Source: Terrirubrum flagellatum
GTDB taxonomy: Bacteria; Pseudomonadota; Alphaproteobacteria; Rhizobiales; Beijerinckiaceae
DNA length: 64,000 bases
Direction: 5' to 3'
Assembly: GCF_022059845.1 (NCBI RefSeq)
Contig: NZ_CP091851.1
Coordinates: forward strand, 3,658,001-3,722,000
This document shows, in pieces, positions 36,865 through 45,558 of the stretch (the first letter of the stretch is position 1; every line of letters starts with the position of its first letter). The notes under the pieces are model-generated. The model had not been told where the DNA came from. It did no database searches and saw only the letters and a list, made by a program, of their open reading frames with translations. The position numbers and the translations under genes were made by a program.

Positions 36865-38193
36865 ATGCCGGACCCTGAGATGACCGCATCGCTGCACGCC
36901 TCCCCCACGCCCCACGCGCCGGCGCAAGGCCCCGTGGTCAGCCATGACCGGCTCGCCAACGGGCTTGAGATGGTCGTCATCCCGGATCACCGGACGCCTG
37001 TCGTCACCCACATGGTCTGGTATCGAAACGGCTCGGCCGACGATCCCGTCGGCAAGTCCGGCATCGCGCATTTCCTCGAACATCTCATGTTCAAGGGCAC
37101 GACCAAGCACCCGGCCGGGGAATTCTCCAACATCGTGTCCGATCTCGGCGGCCAGGAGAACGCGTTCACGTCCATGGACTACACCGCCTACTTTCAGCGC
37201 GTGGCGAAGGAGCATCTCGCCACGATGATGGAGTTCGAGGCGGACCGCATGGCCAACCTCGCGCTCGCCGAGGAAGTCGTCGGACCCGAACGCGATGTGG
37301 TGATCGAGGAGCGCCGCATGCGCACCGACAACCGGCCGGACGCGCAGCTCGGCGAGGCGCTGACATCGAGCCTGTTCACGCATCATCCCTATGGCGTGCC
37401 GATCATCGGCTGGATGCATGAGATCGAGGGTCTTGGCCGCACAGACGCGCTCGCCTATTACAGCCGCTTCTACACGCCGGAGAATGCGATCCTCGTCGTC
37501 GCCGGCGACGTCACGCGCGAAGAGGCGCTGCGCGTCGCTAACGAGACCTATGGCAAGATTCCGGCGCGCGGCGAAGCGCCAACGCGCAAACGTCCGCGCG
37601 AACCCGAGCCTCGCGCCAAGCGGCTCGTGCGTCTCGCCGACGACAAGGTGGAGCAGCCCTATCTCCAGCGCATCTATCTCGCGCCGTCGTTTCATGACGA
37701 CAGAGCGGGATCGGACGCGCTCGATGTCGTCGCGCAATTGATCGGCGCGCCGCAGACCGGACTGCTCTATCGCAGGCTGGTGCGCGATCAGGGCGTCGCG
37801 GTGTCGGCAGGCGCCTGGTACATGGGAACCACGGTCGATACGACACAGTTCGGCGTCTATGCGGTGCCGGCGGAAGGCGTTGATCTTCCCAAGCTGGAAA
37901 AGGCGCTCGATGACGTGCTGGCGGAGTTCGCAGCGAACGGGCCAACCGACGCCGAGTTGGCGCGCGCAAAAACGCGCCTGATCGCCGATCATCTCTATGC
38001 GCAGGACAGCCAGGTCAATCTTGCGCGCGCCTATGGCGCGACGCTCGCCGTCGGCGGCGACGTCAGCGACGTGACCGACTGGCCGGCGCGCATCGAAGCT
38101 GTCAACGCCGCTGCGGTGAGGGCCGCCGCTGCCCGCTGGCTGACGCCGCAGCGCTCCGCCACCGGCTATCTTGAAACGGCTCAGGCGGCATGA
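36865..38193 (+). CDS. M16-family zinc metallopeptidase (catalytic subunit)
   Basis: This 442-residue processing-peptidase-like protein of the pitrilysin/insulinase clan has the inverted zinc motif HFLEH at 69-73. The supporting EEVVGPERDVVIEERR region supplies the distal glutamate. It should be the catalytic half of a heterodimer with the next gene product, acting on peptides in the cytoplasm or periplasm; no clear signal peptide is seen. An alternative start at 36880 would move initiation away from the upstream hairpin. The downstream partner overlaps or follows within 32 bp. Confidence 0.9.
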   Translation: MPDPEMTASLHASPTPHAPAQGPVVSHDRLANGLEMVVIPDHRTPVVTHMVWYRNGSADDPVGKSGIAHFLEHLMFKGTTKHPAGEFSNIVSDLGGQENAFTSMDYTAYFQRVAKEHLATMMEFEADRMANLALAEEVVGPERDVVIEERRMRTDNRPDAQLGEALTSSLFTHHPYGVPIIGWMHEIEGLGRTDALAYYSRFYTPENAILVVAGDVTREEALRVANETYGKIPARGEAPTRKRPREPEPRAKRLVRLADDKVEQPYLQRIYLAPSFHDDRAGSDALDVVAQLIGAPQTGLLYRRLVRDQGVAVSAGAWYMGTTVDTTQFGVYAVPAEGVDLPKLEKALDDVLAEFAANGPTDAELARAKTRLIADHLYAQDSQVNLARAYGATLAVGGDVSDVTDWPARIEAVNAAAVRAAAARWLTPQRSATGYLETAQAA

Positions 38194-38225
38194 AGCCGTC
38201 TGAATTTTCAGAACGCAGGTTTTTG

Positions 38226-39509
38226 ATGAACGCTCCCACGCTTCCGCCGCCGCAAGCGGCCCATTCGCTTCCGATCCGCGAGATCGAGACGCCGCGCGGC
38301 GTGCGCGCCTGGCTGGTCGAGGACCAGACCGCGCCGCTGATCGCGCTGCGCTTCGCCTTCCGCGGCGGCGCGACGCAGGATCCTGCTGGCAAGGCCGGCC
38401 TCGCCAATATGACCGCAGGATTGCTCGATGAAGGCGCCGGCCCCTACGACTCCGCCGCGTTCCATGAGCGGCTCGACGAATTCGCCGTCGAGCTTTCATT
38501 CGACGCCGATCGCGATGCGCTCGGCGGTTCGCTGCGCACGCTGACGCGCCATCGCGACGAGGCGTTCGAAATGCTGCGGCTCGCGCTTGTCGAACCGCGC
38601 TTTGACGAAGACGCGGTCGAGCGCATCCGCGCCCAACTCACCGCGGGATTGAAGCATGAGGCGAAAGATCCCGATTCAATCGTCGGCCGCGCTTTCGCGG
38701 AGGCGGCGTTTCCCGGACATCCCTACGGGCTCGCGGTCAACGGCTCGCTTGAAACGACGCCCGGCCTTAAGCGCGCCGACATCGCGGCGCTGAAAGGCCG
38801 TGTCATTGCGCGCGATAATCTCATCATCGGCATCGTCGGCGCGATCAGCGAAAGCGAGGCGATCGCGGCGCTCGATCGCATCTTCGGCGAATTGCCGGCG
38901 CGCGCATCGCTGACTGCGACCCCAAATGTCGCGCCGGCCGGGGCCGGAACCGTGATCGTCAAGACGATCGATATTCCGCAGACCGCGCTGCGCTTCGGCC
39001 GCCCCGGCCTCGGCCGCAAGGACGCCGATTTCATTCCGGCGATGGTGGTCAATCACATCTTCGGCGGCGGCGTGTTCCAGTCGCGGCTGTTCAAGGAGGT
39101 GCGCGAGAAGCGCGGGCTCGCCTATTCCGTCTGGTCCAGCATCGTCGCGAATGATCACGCGGCGCTGCTGTTCGGCGGCACTTCGACGAAGAACGAGCGC
39201 GCGGCGGAATCGATCGCCGTGATCCGCGAGCAGATCGACGATCTCACGCGCAACGGGCCCTCCGACGAGGAGATCGAGAAGGCGAAGAAATTCATCACCG
39301 GCTCCTACGCGCTGCGGTTCGACTCCTCAACGAAGATCGCCGGACAGCTTGTCCATATGCAGCTCGACGAACTCGGCATCGACTGGATGCAGCGGCGCAA
39401 CGGGCTTGTCTGGGCCGTGACGCGCGACGACGTGATGCGAACCGCGGGCCGCCTGTTCGGCGACGGCAAGCTGCTGGTCGCGGCGGCGGGTCAGCCGCAA
39501 GGTCTTTGA
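38226..39509 (+). CDS. M16-family peptidase-like partner lacking the zinc motif
   Basis: This 427-residue M16 homologue has no HxxEH; the corresponding region reads GKAGLANMTAGLLDEG. It keeps the C-terminal EKRGLAYSVWSS segment with the Arg/Tyr pair that positions substrate. In other bacteria such proteins form heterodimers with a zinc-containing partner, here the gene just upstream. I start at the ATG at 38226, which has AGG 7 bases upstream. An ATG at 38190 overlaps the stop codon of the first peptidase and would couple translation directly; both are plausible. Confidence 0.88.
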   Translation: MNAPTLPPPQAAHSLPIREIETPRGVRAWLVEDQTAPLIALRFAFRGGATQDPAGKAGLANMTAGLLDEGAGPYDSAAFHERLDEFAVELSFDADRDALGGSLRTLTRHRDEAFEMLRLALVEPRFDEDAVERIRAQLTAGLKHEAKDPDSIVGRAFAEAAFPGHPYGLAVNGSLETTPGLKRADIAALKGRVIARDNLIIGIVGAISESEAIAALDRIFGELPARASLTATPNVAPAGAGTVIVKTIDIPQTALRFGRPGLGRKDADFIPAMVVNHIFGGGVFQSRLFKEVREKRGLAYSVWSSIVANDHAALLFGGTSTKNERAAESIAVIREQIDDLTRNGPSDEEIEKAKKFITGSYALRFDSSTKIAGQLVHMQLDELGIDWMQRRNGLVWAVTRDDVMRTAGRLFGDGKLLVAAAGQPQGL

Positions 39510-39570
39510 GATCGCGCCGCGGTTTGATTTATCAAGGCGCGGGCCAGCCACCGTTTCCAAAGATTTCACG

Positions 39571-39617
39571 CGGGGCTTCAGCGAAAAACCGGTTCGCGAT
39601 TTTTCACCCTTGCTCTA
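39571..39617 (-). repeat. Fragment of the GCATGGCGCG palindromic repeat
   Basis: GCGAAAAACCGGTTCGCGATTTTTC, broken here as GCGAAAAACCGG then TTCGCGATTTTTC, followed by TTGCTCT matches the inner part of the four full copies. The outer ends are diverged. It lies just upstream of pgi and is probably a decayed copy. Confidence 0.55.
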
Positions 39618-39657
39618 ATGTGCAGTCCGATTTCCGCACGCCTTGACGGACGAGATA

Positions 39658-40968
39658 ATGAGCATCGAACAATCGATCGACGCGACCCGCGCGAGCAAGA
39701 TCGGCAAGGGCGGCCTGAGCGAGGCCTGCATCGCCACGGCGTTTCACGACGTCGGGGCCGCGGCGGAAAAACTGCGTGGCCAGATCCGCGACGGTTCGCT
39801 GCCGCTGATGGCGCTGCCTGACGATACGCATGATCTCGCGGAGATTCGCGATCTTGCTGAAGAGATCGTCGACGGCGCCAAGGATGTGGTCGTGCTTGGC
39901 GTCGGCGGATCGGCGCTCGGCGCGAAGACGCTGGCGCAGCTCGCCGACCATGATGTGCCAGGCCTCGCGCCGCGAAACGGCCTGCGCGTCCATTTCATGG
40001 ACAATCTCGATCCGCTGACCTTCGGCCGCGTGATCGATACGCTGCCGATGAAGACGACGCGCTTCATCTCAATCTCGAAATCGGGCGGCACAGGCGAAAC
40101 GCTGATGCAGACCTGCGTCGCCATCGCGGCGCTCGAAAAGGCCGATCTCGGCAAGCGCATCGCCAAGCATCTCTTTGCGATCACCGAGCCGGAGAAGCCG
40201 GGCAAGACGAACGCGTTGCGCGCGCTGACCGCGCCTTTTGGCGTCACTACGCTCGAACATCACACGGGCGTCGGCGGCCGTTATTCCGTTCTGACCAATG
40301 TCGGGCTCCTGCCTGCGGCGGTGATGGGTTTGAAGATCGCAGCGATCCGCAAGGGCGCGCGCGCGGCGCTCACATCGCTTGCGCGACATGACACGTCGAA
40401 AGCGCCGGCCGTCGCAGGCGCGGTCGTCAATCTCGCCGCCATGCGCGAGGGCAAGAACATCTCGGTGATGATGGGTTATGGCGATCGCTTCGAGAAGCTG
40501 GCGCGCTGGTGGGTGCAGCTCTGGGCGGAGAGCCTCGGCAAAGACGGACAGGGCTCGCAGCCGGTCGCGGCGCTCGGTCCTGTCGATCAGCATTCGCAGC
40601 AACAGCTCTATCTCGCGGGGCCTCGCGACAAGCTGTTCACGGTGCTGACGCTCGATGTGAAAGACACCGGGCCGAAGATCGCGAAGCCGCTGGCGAAGCT
40701 CTGCAACGAGCCTGATTTCGGCGGAAAGCGCATCGGCGATCTCGTCGCGGCGCAAGGCCGCGCCATGATCGACACCTTTATCCGGAATGGACGCCCGGTG
40801 CGCCACATCCATCTCGGCAAGCTCGACGAGGAAACGCTCGGCGAACTGCTCATGACGCTGATGATCGAGACGATCCTCACCGGCTACGCCATGGGCGTCG
40901 ATCCGTTCGATCAGCCGGCGGTGGAGGAAGCGAAAATCCTCGCGAAGAAATATCTCGCGGAGGGATGA
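39658..40968 (+). CDS. pgi: Glucose-6-phosphate isomerase (short bacterial form)
   Basis: Pgi interconverts glucose-6-phosphate and fructose-6-phosphate. At 436 residues it is shorter than the 550-residue enterobacterial type but matches short forms found in rhizobia. Visible signatures are VLGVGGSALGAKTL and SKSGGTGET (phosphate binding), QLWAESLGK (catalytic Glu), GPVDQHSQQQLY (catalytic His) and EEAKILAKKY (catalytic Lys). I prefer the ATG at 39658 to a TTG at 39643. The gene looks monocistronic, with repeats on both sides. Confidence 0.93.
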   Translation: MSIEQSIDATRASKIGKGGLSEACIATAFHDVGAAAEKLRGQIRDGSLPLMALPDDTHDLAEIRDLAEEIVDGAKDVVVLGVGGSALGAKTLAQLADHDVPGLAPRNGLRVHFMDNLDPLTFGRVIDTLPMKTTRFISISKSGGTGETLMQTCVAIAALEKADLGKRIAKHLFAITEPEKPGKTNALRALTAPFGVTTLEHHTGVGGRYSVLTNVGLLPAAVMGLKIAAIRKGARAALTSLARHDTSKAPAVAGAVVNLAAMREGKNISVMMGYGDRFEKLARWWVQLWAESLGKDGQGSQPVAALGPVDQHSQQQLYLAGPRDKLFTVLTLDVKDTGPKIAKPLAKLCNEPDFGGKRIGDLVAAQGRAMIDTFIRNGRPVRHIHLGKLDEETLGELLMTLMIETILTGYAMGVDPFDQPAVEEAKILAKKYLAEG

Positions 40969-40998
40969 GGTTTCAGGAGGCCGCTTCGCGACTTTTGC

Positions 40999-41148
40999 GC
41001 TGGGCCCCGGTCTCCATTCCGCTCGGCTCACGCCTCACTTCATGGAACCGGGGACGAAGACAGCTTCAATAAAAGACACTGAAGCTCTCTCCGTCCCCGG
41101 AACGGTGAAGCGAAACGAAGTGAAGCGGAACCGTGTCCGGGGCCCAGC
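40999..41148. repeat. GGGCCCCGG palindromic repeat region
   Basis: The ends GCTGGGCCCCGG and CCGGGGCCCAGC are perfect inverted repeats (40999-41010 and 41137-41148). Inner GGAACCGGGGACG and CGTCCCCGGAAC blocks pair as well, with GAAGCTCTC-type filler between. The plan is the same as at 23296-23497. It fills the gap between the convergent pgi and yqgE genes. Confidence 0.75.
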
Positions 41149-41181
41149 GAAAGACTCCGCGCAGCGGCCTTGGAAATAGAT

Positions 41182-41877
41182 CTACGCGCGCCCCGCATTC
41201 GCGGACAGCATCGCGGGATCGACGCCGAGCTTGCGCATCACGCGATCATATTTGGTCTCGATGCCGTCATCGAAGATCAGGTCGAGATCGGCCGGGCAGG
41301 ACAGCCAGGCGTTCTCCTTCATCTCATATTCGACCTGGCCGGCCGACCAGCCGGCATAGCCCAGCGCAAGCACGGCGCGATCCGGGCCTTCGCCGCGCGC
41401 GATCGCCTTGAGCACGTCGACCGTCGTCGTCAGGCAAAGCCCGTCATCGACCGGCATGGTGGCGGATTCGACGAAGAAATCGGCAGAGTGCAGCACGAAG
41501 CCGCGACCGGTCTCCACGGGCCCGCCGCGCAGCACGTTCACGCGCTGCGCCTTGTCAGGCAGCATGATCGCCTCGCCCGCCTGAACGAGACCAAGCTGCA
41601 CCAGCAGCTGCGGCAGCTTCATCTGCGGCGCCCGCTGGTTCAGCACGAGGCCCATCGACCCCTCGGACGTGTGGGCGCACATATAGATGACGCTCTTGGC
41701 GAAGCGGTCATCGCCCATTCCCGGCATCGCCACGAGAAACTGGCCGTCGAGAAAGCCGCGATCCGCCGCCGACTTTAGCGACCGGCTTCCAATCGAGCTG
41801 ATCGGCATGCCGATGCGCAGCCGCTTCGCGTCATCGCCAAGAGGCGGGATGCTTCCGCGCGGGCCTTTCGCTTTCAT
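41182..41877 (-). CDS. YqgE/AlgH family protein (UPF0301)
   Basis: This 231-residue protein of the widespread UPF0301 family contains [31 protein letters not shown] and the [13 protein letters not shown] segment, all highly conserved. AlgH of Pseudomonas affects alginate production, but the biochemical role is unresolved. The N-terminal 35 residues are an extension common in alphaproteobacteria. It is divergent from the DsbD-N-like gene, with 133 bp between the starts, and that gene and the peroxiredoxin that follows form a commonly seen neighbourhood. Confidence 0.9.
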   Translation of the reverse strand: MKAKGPRGSIPPLGDDAKRLRIGMPISSIGSRSLKSAADRGFLDGQFLVAMPGMGDDRFAKSVIYMCAHTSEGSMGLVLNQRAPQMKLPQLLVQLGLVQAGEAIMLPDKAQRVNVLRGGPVETGRGFVLHSADFFVESATMPVDDGLCLTTTVDVLKAIARGEGPDRAVLALGYAGWSAGQVEYEMKENAWLSCPADLDLIFDDGIETKYDRVMRKLGVDPAMLSANAGRA

Positions 41878-42010
41878 GACGAGATGCTACGCGCAAAGGC
41901 CAAGCCGGTGCAAGGAATGCATTGTTACACGATGAGTCCCGTCAAATGCTCACTTTTCCATCACGGGAACGTTCATGGTTCGCCAACCCGCGGGCGCCTA
42001 TAGTGAAATC

Positions 42011-42895
42011 ATGCTCTCGCGACGGACATTCGGACTGGCGATGACGGCTGGCGCGATGGCGCCAGCGCTTCCGCGCATGTCTCTGGCGGGGCCGGAGAAT
42101 TTCGCCTCGCCCTGGAGCCGGGGCTCCCATTCCGCCGTTCGCCTTCTCGCGGCCGGCAAGGACCCGGCGTCAGGCGACTTCGTCGCCGGCCTCGAATTCG
42201 AGCTCGCCAAAGGGTTCAAGACCTACTGGCGCGATCCCGGCGACGCCGGCGTGCCGCCCAATTTCGACTGGTCGGGCTCGGAGAATATCGCCTCGGCCGA
42301 AGTGCTCTGGCCGGCGCCGATCCGCTTCGAGGACGGTGCGGGATTTTCGATCGGCTATTACGGGCCGCTCATTCTCCCGGTGAAGGCGAAACCGAGAGAT
42401 GCGCGCGCGCCGGCGCGGTTGGAGCTCAAGATCGATTACGCCATCTGCGAGACGATGTGCATTCCCGCCCAAGGCGCCGTTTCGCTCGCGCTGATGGATG
42501 GGCCGCCGGGCCCGCACGCCGGCGCGATCGCCGACGCCATCGCAAAGGTTCCGGCGTCCGTCGCCATCGGCGCCGCCTCGCCGTCGGGATTGTCGATCGT
42601 CTCAATCAAGGTGATCGAGGGCAAGAAAGCGGCGCTCGCGGCCGAAGTCATCGCGCCCGACGCGGCGCAGGCGCTCGATCTCTTCATCGAGGGACCGAAG
42701 GGAAGCTTTTTCGGCAAACCTGTTATCGAAACGATCGCGGCGAAGCCCGGCGATATGGGATCGCGGCGGCGCCTGATCGCGCCAATCGAGGAGCGCGCCA
42801 GGGATCTCGCGCAATGGCCGCTTTGCCTCACGCTGGTCGCAGACGCAAAGGCGATCGAGACCGACGTCACCATCGACGCGCCCGCAAAGAAGTGA
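42011..42895 (+). CDS. Exported DsbD N-terminal-domain-like protein
   Basis: This 294-residue protein opens with SRRTFGLAMTAGAMAPALP, which fits a twin-arginine (Tat) signal. The mature part resembles the N-terminal periplasmic domain of the thiol:disulfide interchange protein DsbD. It has a Cys146-Glu-Thr-Met-Cys150 pair in DYAICETMCIPA, the likely redox centre. The membrane electron-channel and thioredoxin domains of full DsbD are absent. It may pass reducing power to periplasmic proteins with a partner encoded elsewhere. The ATG at 42011 begins the signal. It precedes a peroxiredoxin gene by 82 bp. Confidence 0.8.
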   Translation: MLSRRTFGLAMTAGAMAPALPRMSLAGPENFASPWSRGSHSAVRLLAAGKDPASGDFVAGLEFELAKGFKTYWRDPGDAGVPPNFDWSGSENIASAEVLWPAPIRFEDGAGFSIGYYGPLILPVKAKPRDARAPARLELKIDYAICETMCIPAQGAVSLALMDGPPGPHAGAIADAIAKVPASVAIGAASPSGLSIVSIKVIEGKKAALAAEVIAPDAAQALDLFIEGPKGSFFGKPVIETIAAKPGDMGSRRRLIAPIEERARDLAQWPLCLTLVADAKAIETDVTIDAPAKK

Positions 42896-42977
42896 TGCGA
42901 TTTCCCCTCGCTTGGGAAATGGCTTAAAGCCAATCATCCAAGCGGCCCGCGCCGCATCTTCCATCAGGGAGCCCTTC

Positions 42978-43463
42978 ATGCCCATCGCCGTCGGCGACAG
43001 CCTTCCGCAAGCCAATTTTCGCGTGATGACCGCCGACGGACCGGCGGTGAAGACCACCGACGACGTGTTCAAGGGCCGTCGCGTGGTGCTGTTCGCGGTG
43101 CCCGGCGCCTTCACGCCGACCTGTCACAAGAACCATCTGCCGGGCTATCTCACCCATTACGACGCCATCAAGGCGAAGGGCGTCGACGCCATCGCGGTGA
43201 CCGGCGTCAACGACGTGTTCGTGATGAACGCCTGGTCGGAAGCGACCGGCGGCAAGGGCAAGATCGAATTTCTCGCCGACGGCAATGGCGATTTCGCGAA
43301 ATCCATCGGCCTCGTCATGGACGGCTCCGGCTTCGGCCTCGGCGTGCGTTCGCAGCGCTATTCCATGCTGGTCGAGGACGGCGTGGTGAAGGCGGTCCAT
43401 GTCGAGGACACAGCCGGCAAGGCTGACGTCTCCGGCGCCGAGGCGATGCTCAACGCGCTTTGA
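42978..43463 (+). CDS. Peroxiredoxin of the Prx5 type
   Basis: This thiol peroxidase reduces hydrogen peroxide and organic hydroperoxides. The 161-residue protein has the Prx5 active site PGAFTPTCHKNHLPGY with peroxidatic Cys49. No other cysteine is present, so it is a 1-Cys form that needs an external thiol such as glutathione or glutaredoxin; gshA in this window would supply glutathione. The ATG at 42978 is preceded by an AGGGAG site. It ends 34 bp from the convergent LysR gene, with a strong stem-loop between them. Confidence 0.93.
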   Translation: MPIAVGDSLPQANFRVMTADGPAVKTTDDVFKGRRVVLFAVPGAFTPTCHKNHLPGYLTHYDAIKAKGVDAIAVTGVNDVFVMNAWSEATGGKGKIEFLADGNGDFAKSIGLVMDGSGFGLGVRSQRYSMLVEDGVVKAVHVEDTAGKADVSGAEAMLNAL

Positions 43464-43473
43464 GATAACTCTC

Positions 43474-43495
43474 GCGGCCCGCCATTGCGGGCCGC
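43474..43495. terminator. Stem-loop between convergent peroxiredoxin and LysR genes
   Basis: A perfect 9-bp GC-rich stem (GCGGCCCGC/GCGGGCCGC) with a CATT loop sits directly between two stop codons. There is no T run on either strand, so it may end transcription weakly or protect 3' ends. Confidence 0.55.
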
Positions 43496-43497
43496 AT

Positions 43498-44415
43498 CTA
43501 TATTGTGTCCCACCCGCCGCTCGCGAAGCGCGCAACCAGCGCATCGACGACGACGCGCACTTTCGGCGTGAGCGCGCGCGTCGCCGGCCATAGCGCATGA
43601 ACGGCGGCGCTTTCCACCGGCGGCGTCGACAAGGCGATCTCCAGCGCGCCGCTTCTCAAGTGATCGATGGCGAGCCAAGTCGGGAGATAGGCGAGCCCGC
43701 GATGGGCGAGCGCAGCGTCGAGCATCGGTTCGCCGTGACCAAGCACAAGCTGCGCGCGCGGAACGATTGAGCGCTGCTTTCCCTCGGCGTTGACGAGCAG
43801 CCACGGTCGCGTGAAGCCGTCGCGCCCGTAGGCGATGAGCGCATGGTTTGCGAGATCGTCGACATCGCGCGGCCGGCCCTGCCGCTTGAGATAATCGGGC
43901 GATGCGACGACGATGGAGCTCTGGACATAAAGCTTGCGCGCGACAAGCGCCGAACTGTCTTCGAGATCGCCCATGCGGACCGCGAGATCGATCCCTTCCT
44001 CGATCAGATCGACGCGGCGATCATTGAACGAAATCTCAAGGAACAATTCGGGATATCGCTCCGCGATCTCGAACAGGACCGGCGCGACGCAACGCCGGCC
44101 GAAGCTGAGGGGAAGATCGACCCGCAAGCGTCCGGACGGCGCCAGGCGGCGCGAGGCGAGCAGGGCCTGGGCCGCGTCGATCTCCGCGAGCGCGCGTGAG
44201 CAAGCCTCATAATAGGCGCGGCCCTCGCTGGTGAGGCTGAGACTTCGCGTCGAACGATTGAGCAGTCTGACGCCAAGGCGACGCTCCATCTCGCTGACCG
44301 ACTTGCCGACCGCAGATTTGGTCAGGCGCAGACGGGCGGCCGCCTCGGTGAAGCTGCCCGCTTCGACCACCTGAACGAAGGCGTGAAGGCCGTTGAGACT
44401 GCCGGTATGGATCAT
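43498..44415 (-). CDS. LysR-family transcriptional regulator
   Basis: This 305-residue regulator has an N-terminal winged helix-turn-helix (GSFTEAAARLRLTKSAVGKS, VSEMERRLGVRLLNR) and a C-terminal effector domain of two alpha/beta lobes. It is divergent from a medium-chain reductase gene, the classic layout for LysR control of a neighbour. The palindrome GCGATTTCAAATCGC in the 117-bp gap is a good candidate binding site. Neither the inducer nor the pathway can be named. The sequence resembles the CrgA/AaeR-like regulators that control oxidoreductases. Confidence 0.93.
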   Translation of the reverse strand: MIHTGSLNGLHAFVQVVEAGSFTEAAARLRLTKSAVGKSVSEMERRLGVRLLNRSTRSLSLTSEGRAYYEACSRALAEIDAAQALLASRRLAPSGRLRVDLPLSFGRRCVAPVLFEIAERYPELFLEISFNDRRVDLIEEGIDLAVRMGDLEDSSALVARKLYVQSSIVVASPDYLKRQGRPRDVDDLANHALIAYGRDGFTRPWLLVNAEGKQRSIVPRAQLVLGHGEPMLDAALAHRGLAYLPTWLAIDHLRSGALEIALSTPPVESAAVHALWPATRALTPKVRVVVDALVARFASGGWDTI

Positions 44416-44449
44416 CGCGAGCGATTGTAGAGATTTTCTCGCCTATCTT

Positions 44450-44464
44450 GCGATTTCAAATCGC
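44450..44464. promoter_or_regulatory. Candidate LysR operator
   Basis: GCGATTTCAAATCGC is a perfect 7-bp inverted repeat around one central base. It lies 35 bases upstream of the LysR start and 68 bases upstream of the divergent oxidoreductase. Position and symmetry fit an LTTR recognition site, which would regulate both genes. Confidence 0.6.
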
Positions 44465-44532
44465 TAACTGTCCATCAAATTCGATAATACGTAACTGCTC
44501 TGAACCGGCCCTCGCAGCCGCAGGAGCTCCTC

Positions 44533-45555
44533 ATGACTGTCAATCGCGCCTGGCGCCTTTCCGCTTTCGGTCTCGAACATCTCAAGCTTGTCGATGAAGC
44601 CGCCCCTTCTCCCGGGCCGCGCGAACTGCTCGTCCGGGTGCGCGCGACAGCGCTCAACTACAAGGACAGGCTGATCATCGAGGGGACTCTGGTTCCCGGC
44701 CTCAGCTTTCCCTATACGCCCGCTTCGGACGCGGCTGGCGACGTGGTCGCGGTCGGCGACGCGGTCACGCGCTTCAAAATCGGCGATCGCGTCATCGGCC
44801 ATATGATCACCGACTGGATCGACGGCGATGCGCCGGCGGTGCTGCACACGCAAACAATCGGCATGTCGCTGCGCGGCGTGCTCTCGGACTATGTCCTGCT
44901 GCGCGAGGACGCGAGTGTCGCCGCTCCCGCGAATCTCAACGCCGTTGAAGCCGCGACCTTGCCGATCGCCGCCCTCACCGCCTGGTTCGCTCTCTTTGAA
45001 GCAACGCGCCCCCGGCCTGCAGAAACCATACTGATTCAGGGCACCGGCGGCGTCTCGATTTTCGCCTTGCAGTTCGCTGCGGCGACAGGATTGCGCGCCA
45101 TCGTCACATCGAGCAGCGATGAAAAGCTTGCACGCGCAAGCGAACTCGGCGCCTGGCGCACGATCAACTATCGCAAGCAGCCCGACTGGAACAGCGAAGC
45201 GCGCCGCCTCACGGATGGCCGCGGCGTCGATCATGTGCTCGAAATGGTCGGCGGCGAAAATGTCCGCCGCTCGATCGACGCGCTTGGTCCCGACGGACGC
45301 CTGTCGCTGATCGGTTTGCTGGGCGACGTGGAATTCACGCTGCCGATCATTCCCTTCATGCGCAACCGGCTTGTGGTGCAGGGCATTTCGGTTGGCCATC
45401 GCCGCGCGTTCGAGCGCATGAACGCCGCTATCGAAAAGCTCAAGATCAAGCCTGTGATCGATACGATTTATCCTTTCGCCGATGCGCGGAAGGCGTTCGA
45501 ACATCTCGCGCGCGGCGCGTTCGGCAAGATCGTGATCGCGAACGACGGAAAATGA
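44533..45555 (+). CDS. Medium-chain dehydrogenase/reductase (MDR) oxidoreductase
   Basis: This 340-residue member of the medium-chain reductase superfamily has the N-terminal GroES-like domain (NYKDRLIIEGTL, PASDAAGDVVAVGDAV, GDRVIGH) and a Rossmann cofactor domain beginning GTGGVSIFALQFAAATG. The zinc-ligand cysteines of true alcohol dehydrogenases are missing, so it is more like a quinone-reductase or zinc-free NAD(P)H reductase than an alcohol dehydrogenase. It is probably controlled by the divergent LysR protein. It ends 3 bases from rnhA, facing it. Confidence 0.88.
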   Translation: MTVNRAWRLSAFGLEHLKLVDEAAPSPGPRELLVRVRATALNYKDRLIIEGTLVPGLSFPYTPASDAAGDVVAVGDAVTRFKIGDRVIGHMITDWIDGDAPAVLHTQTIGMSLRGVLSDYVLLREDASVAAPANLNAVEAATLPIAALTAWFALFEATRPRPAETILIQGTGGVSIFALQFAAATGLRAIVTSSSDEKLARASELGAWRTINYRKQPDWNSEARRLTDGRGVDHVLEMVGGENVRRSIDALGPDGRLSLIGLLGDVEFTLPIIPFMRNRLVVQGISVGHRRAFERMNAAIEKLKIKPVIDTIYPFADARKAFEHLARGAFGKIVIANDGK

Positions 45556-45558
45556 ATG

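Noticed and set aside
36829-38499. 556-codon minus-strand frame opposite the M16 peptidases
   Set aside because: Both peptidases have clear motifs; the antisense frame is Arg-rich with no family features.
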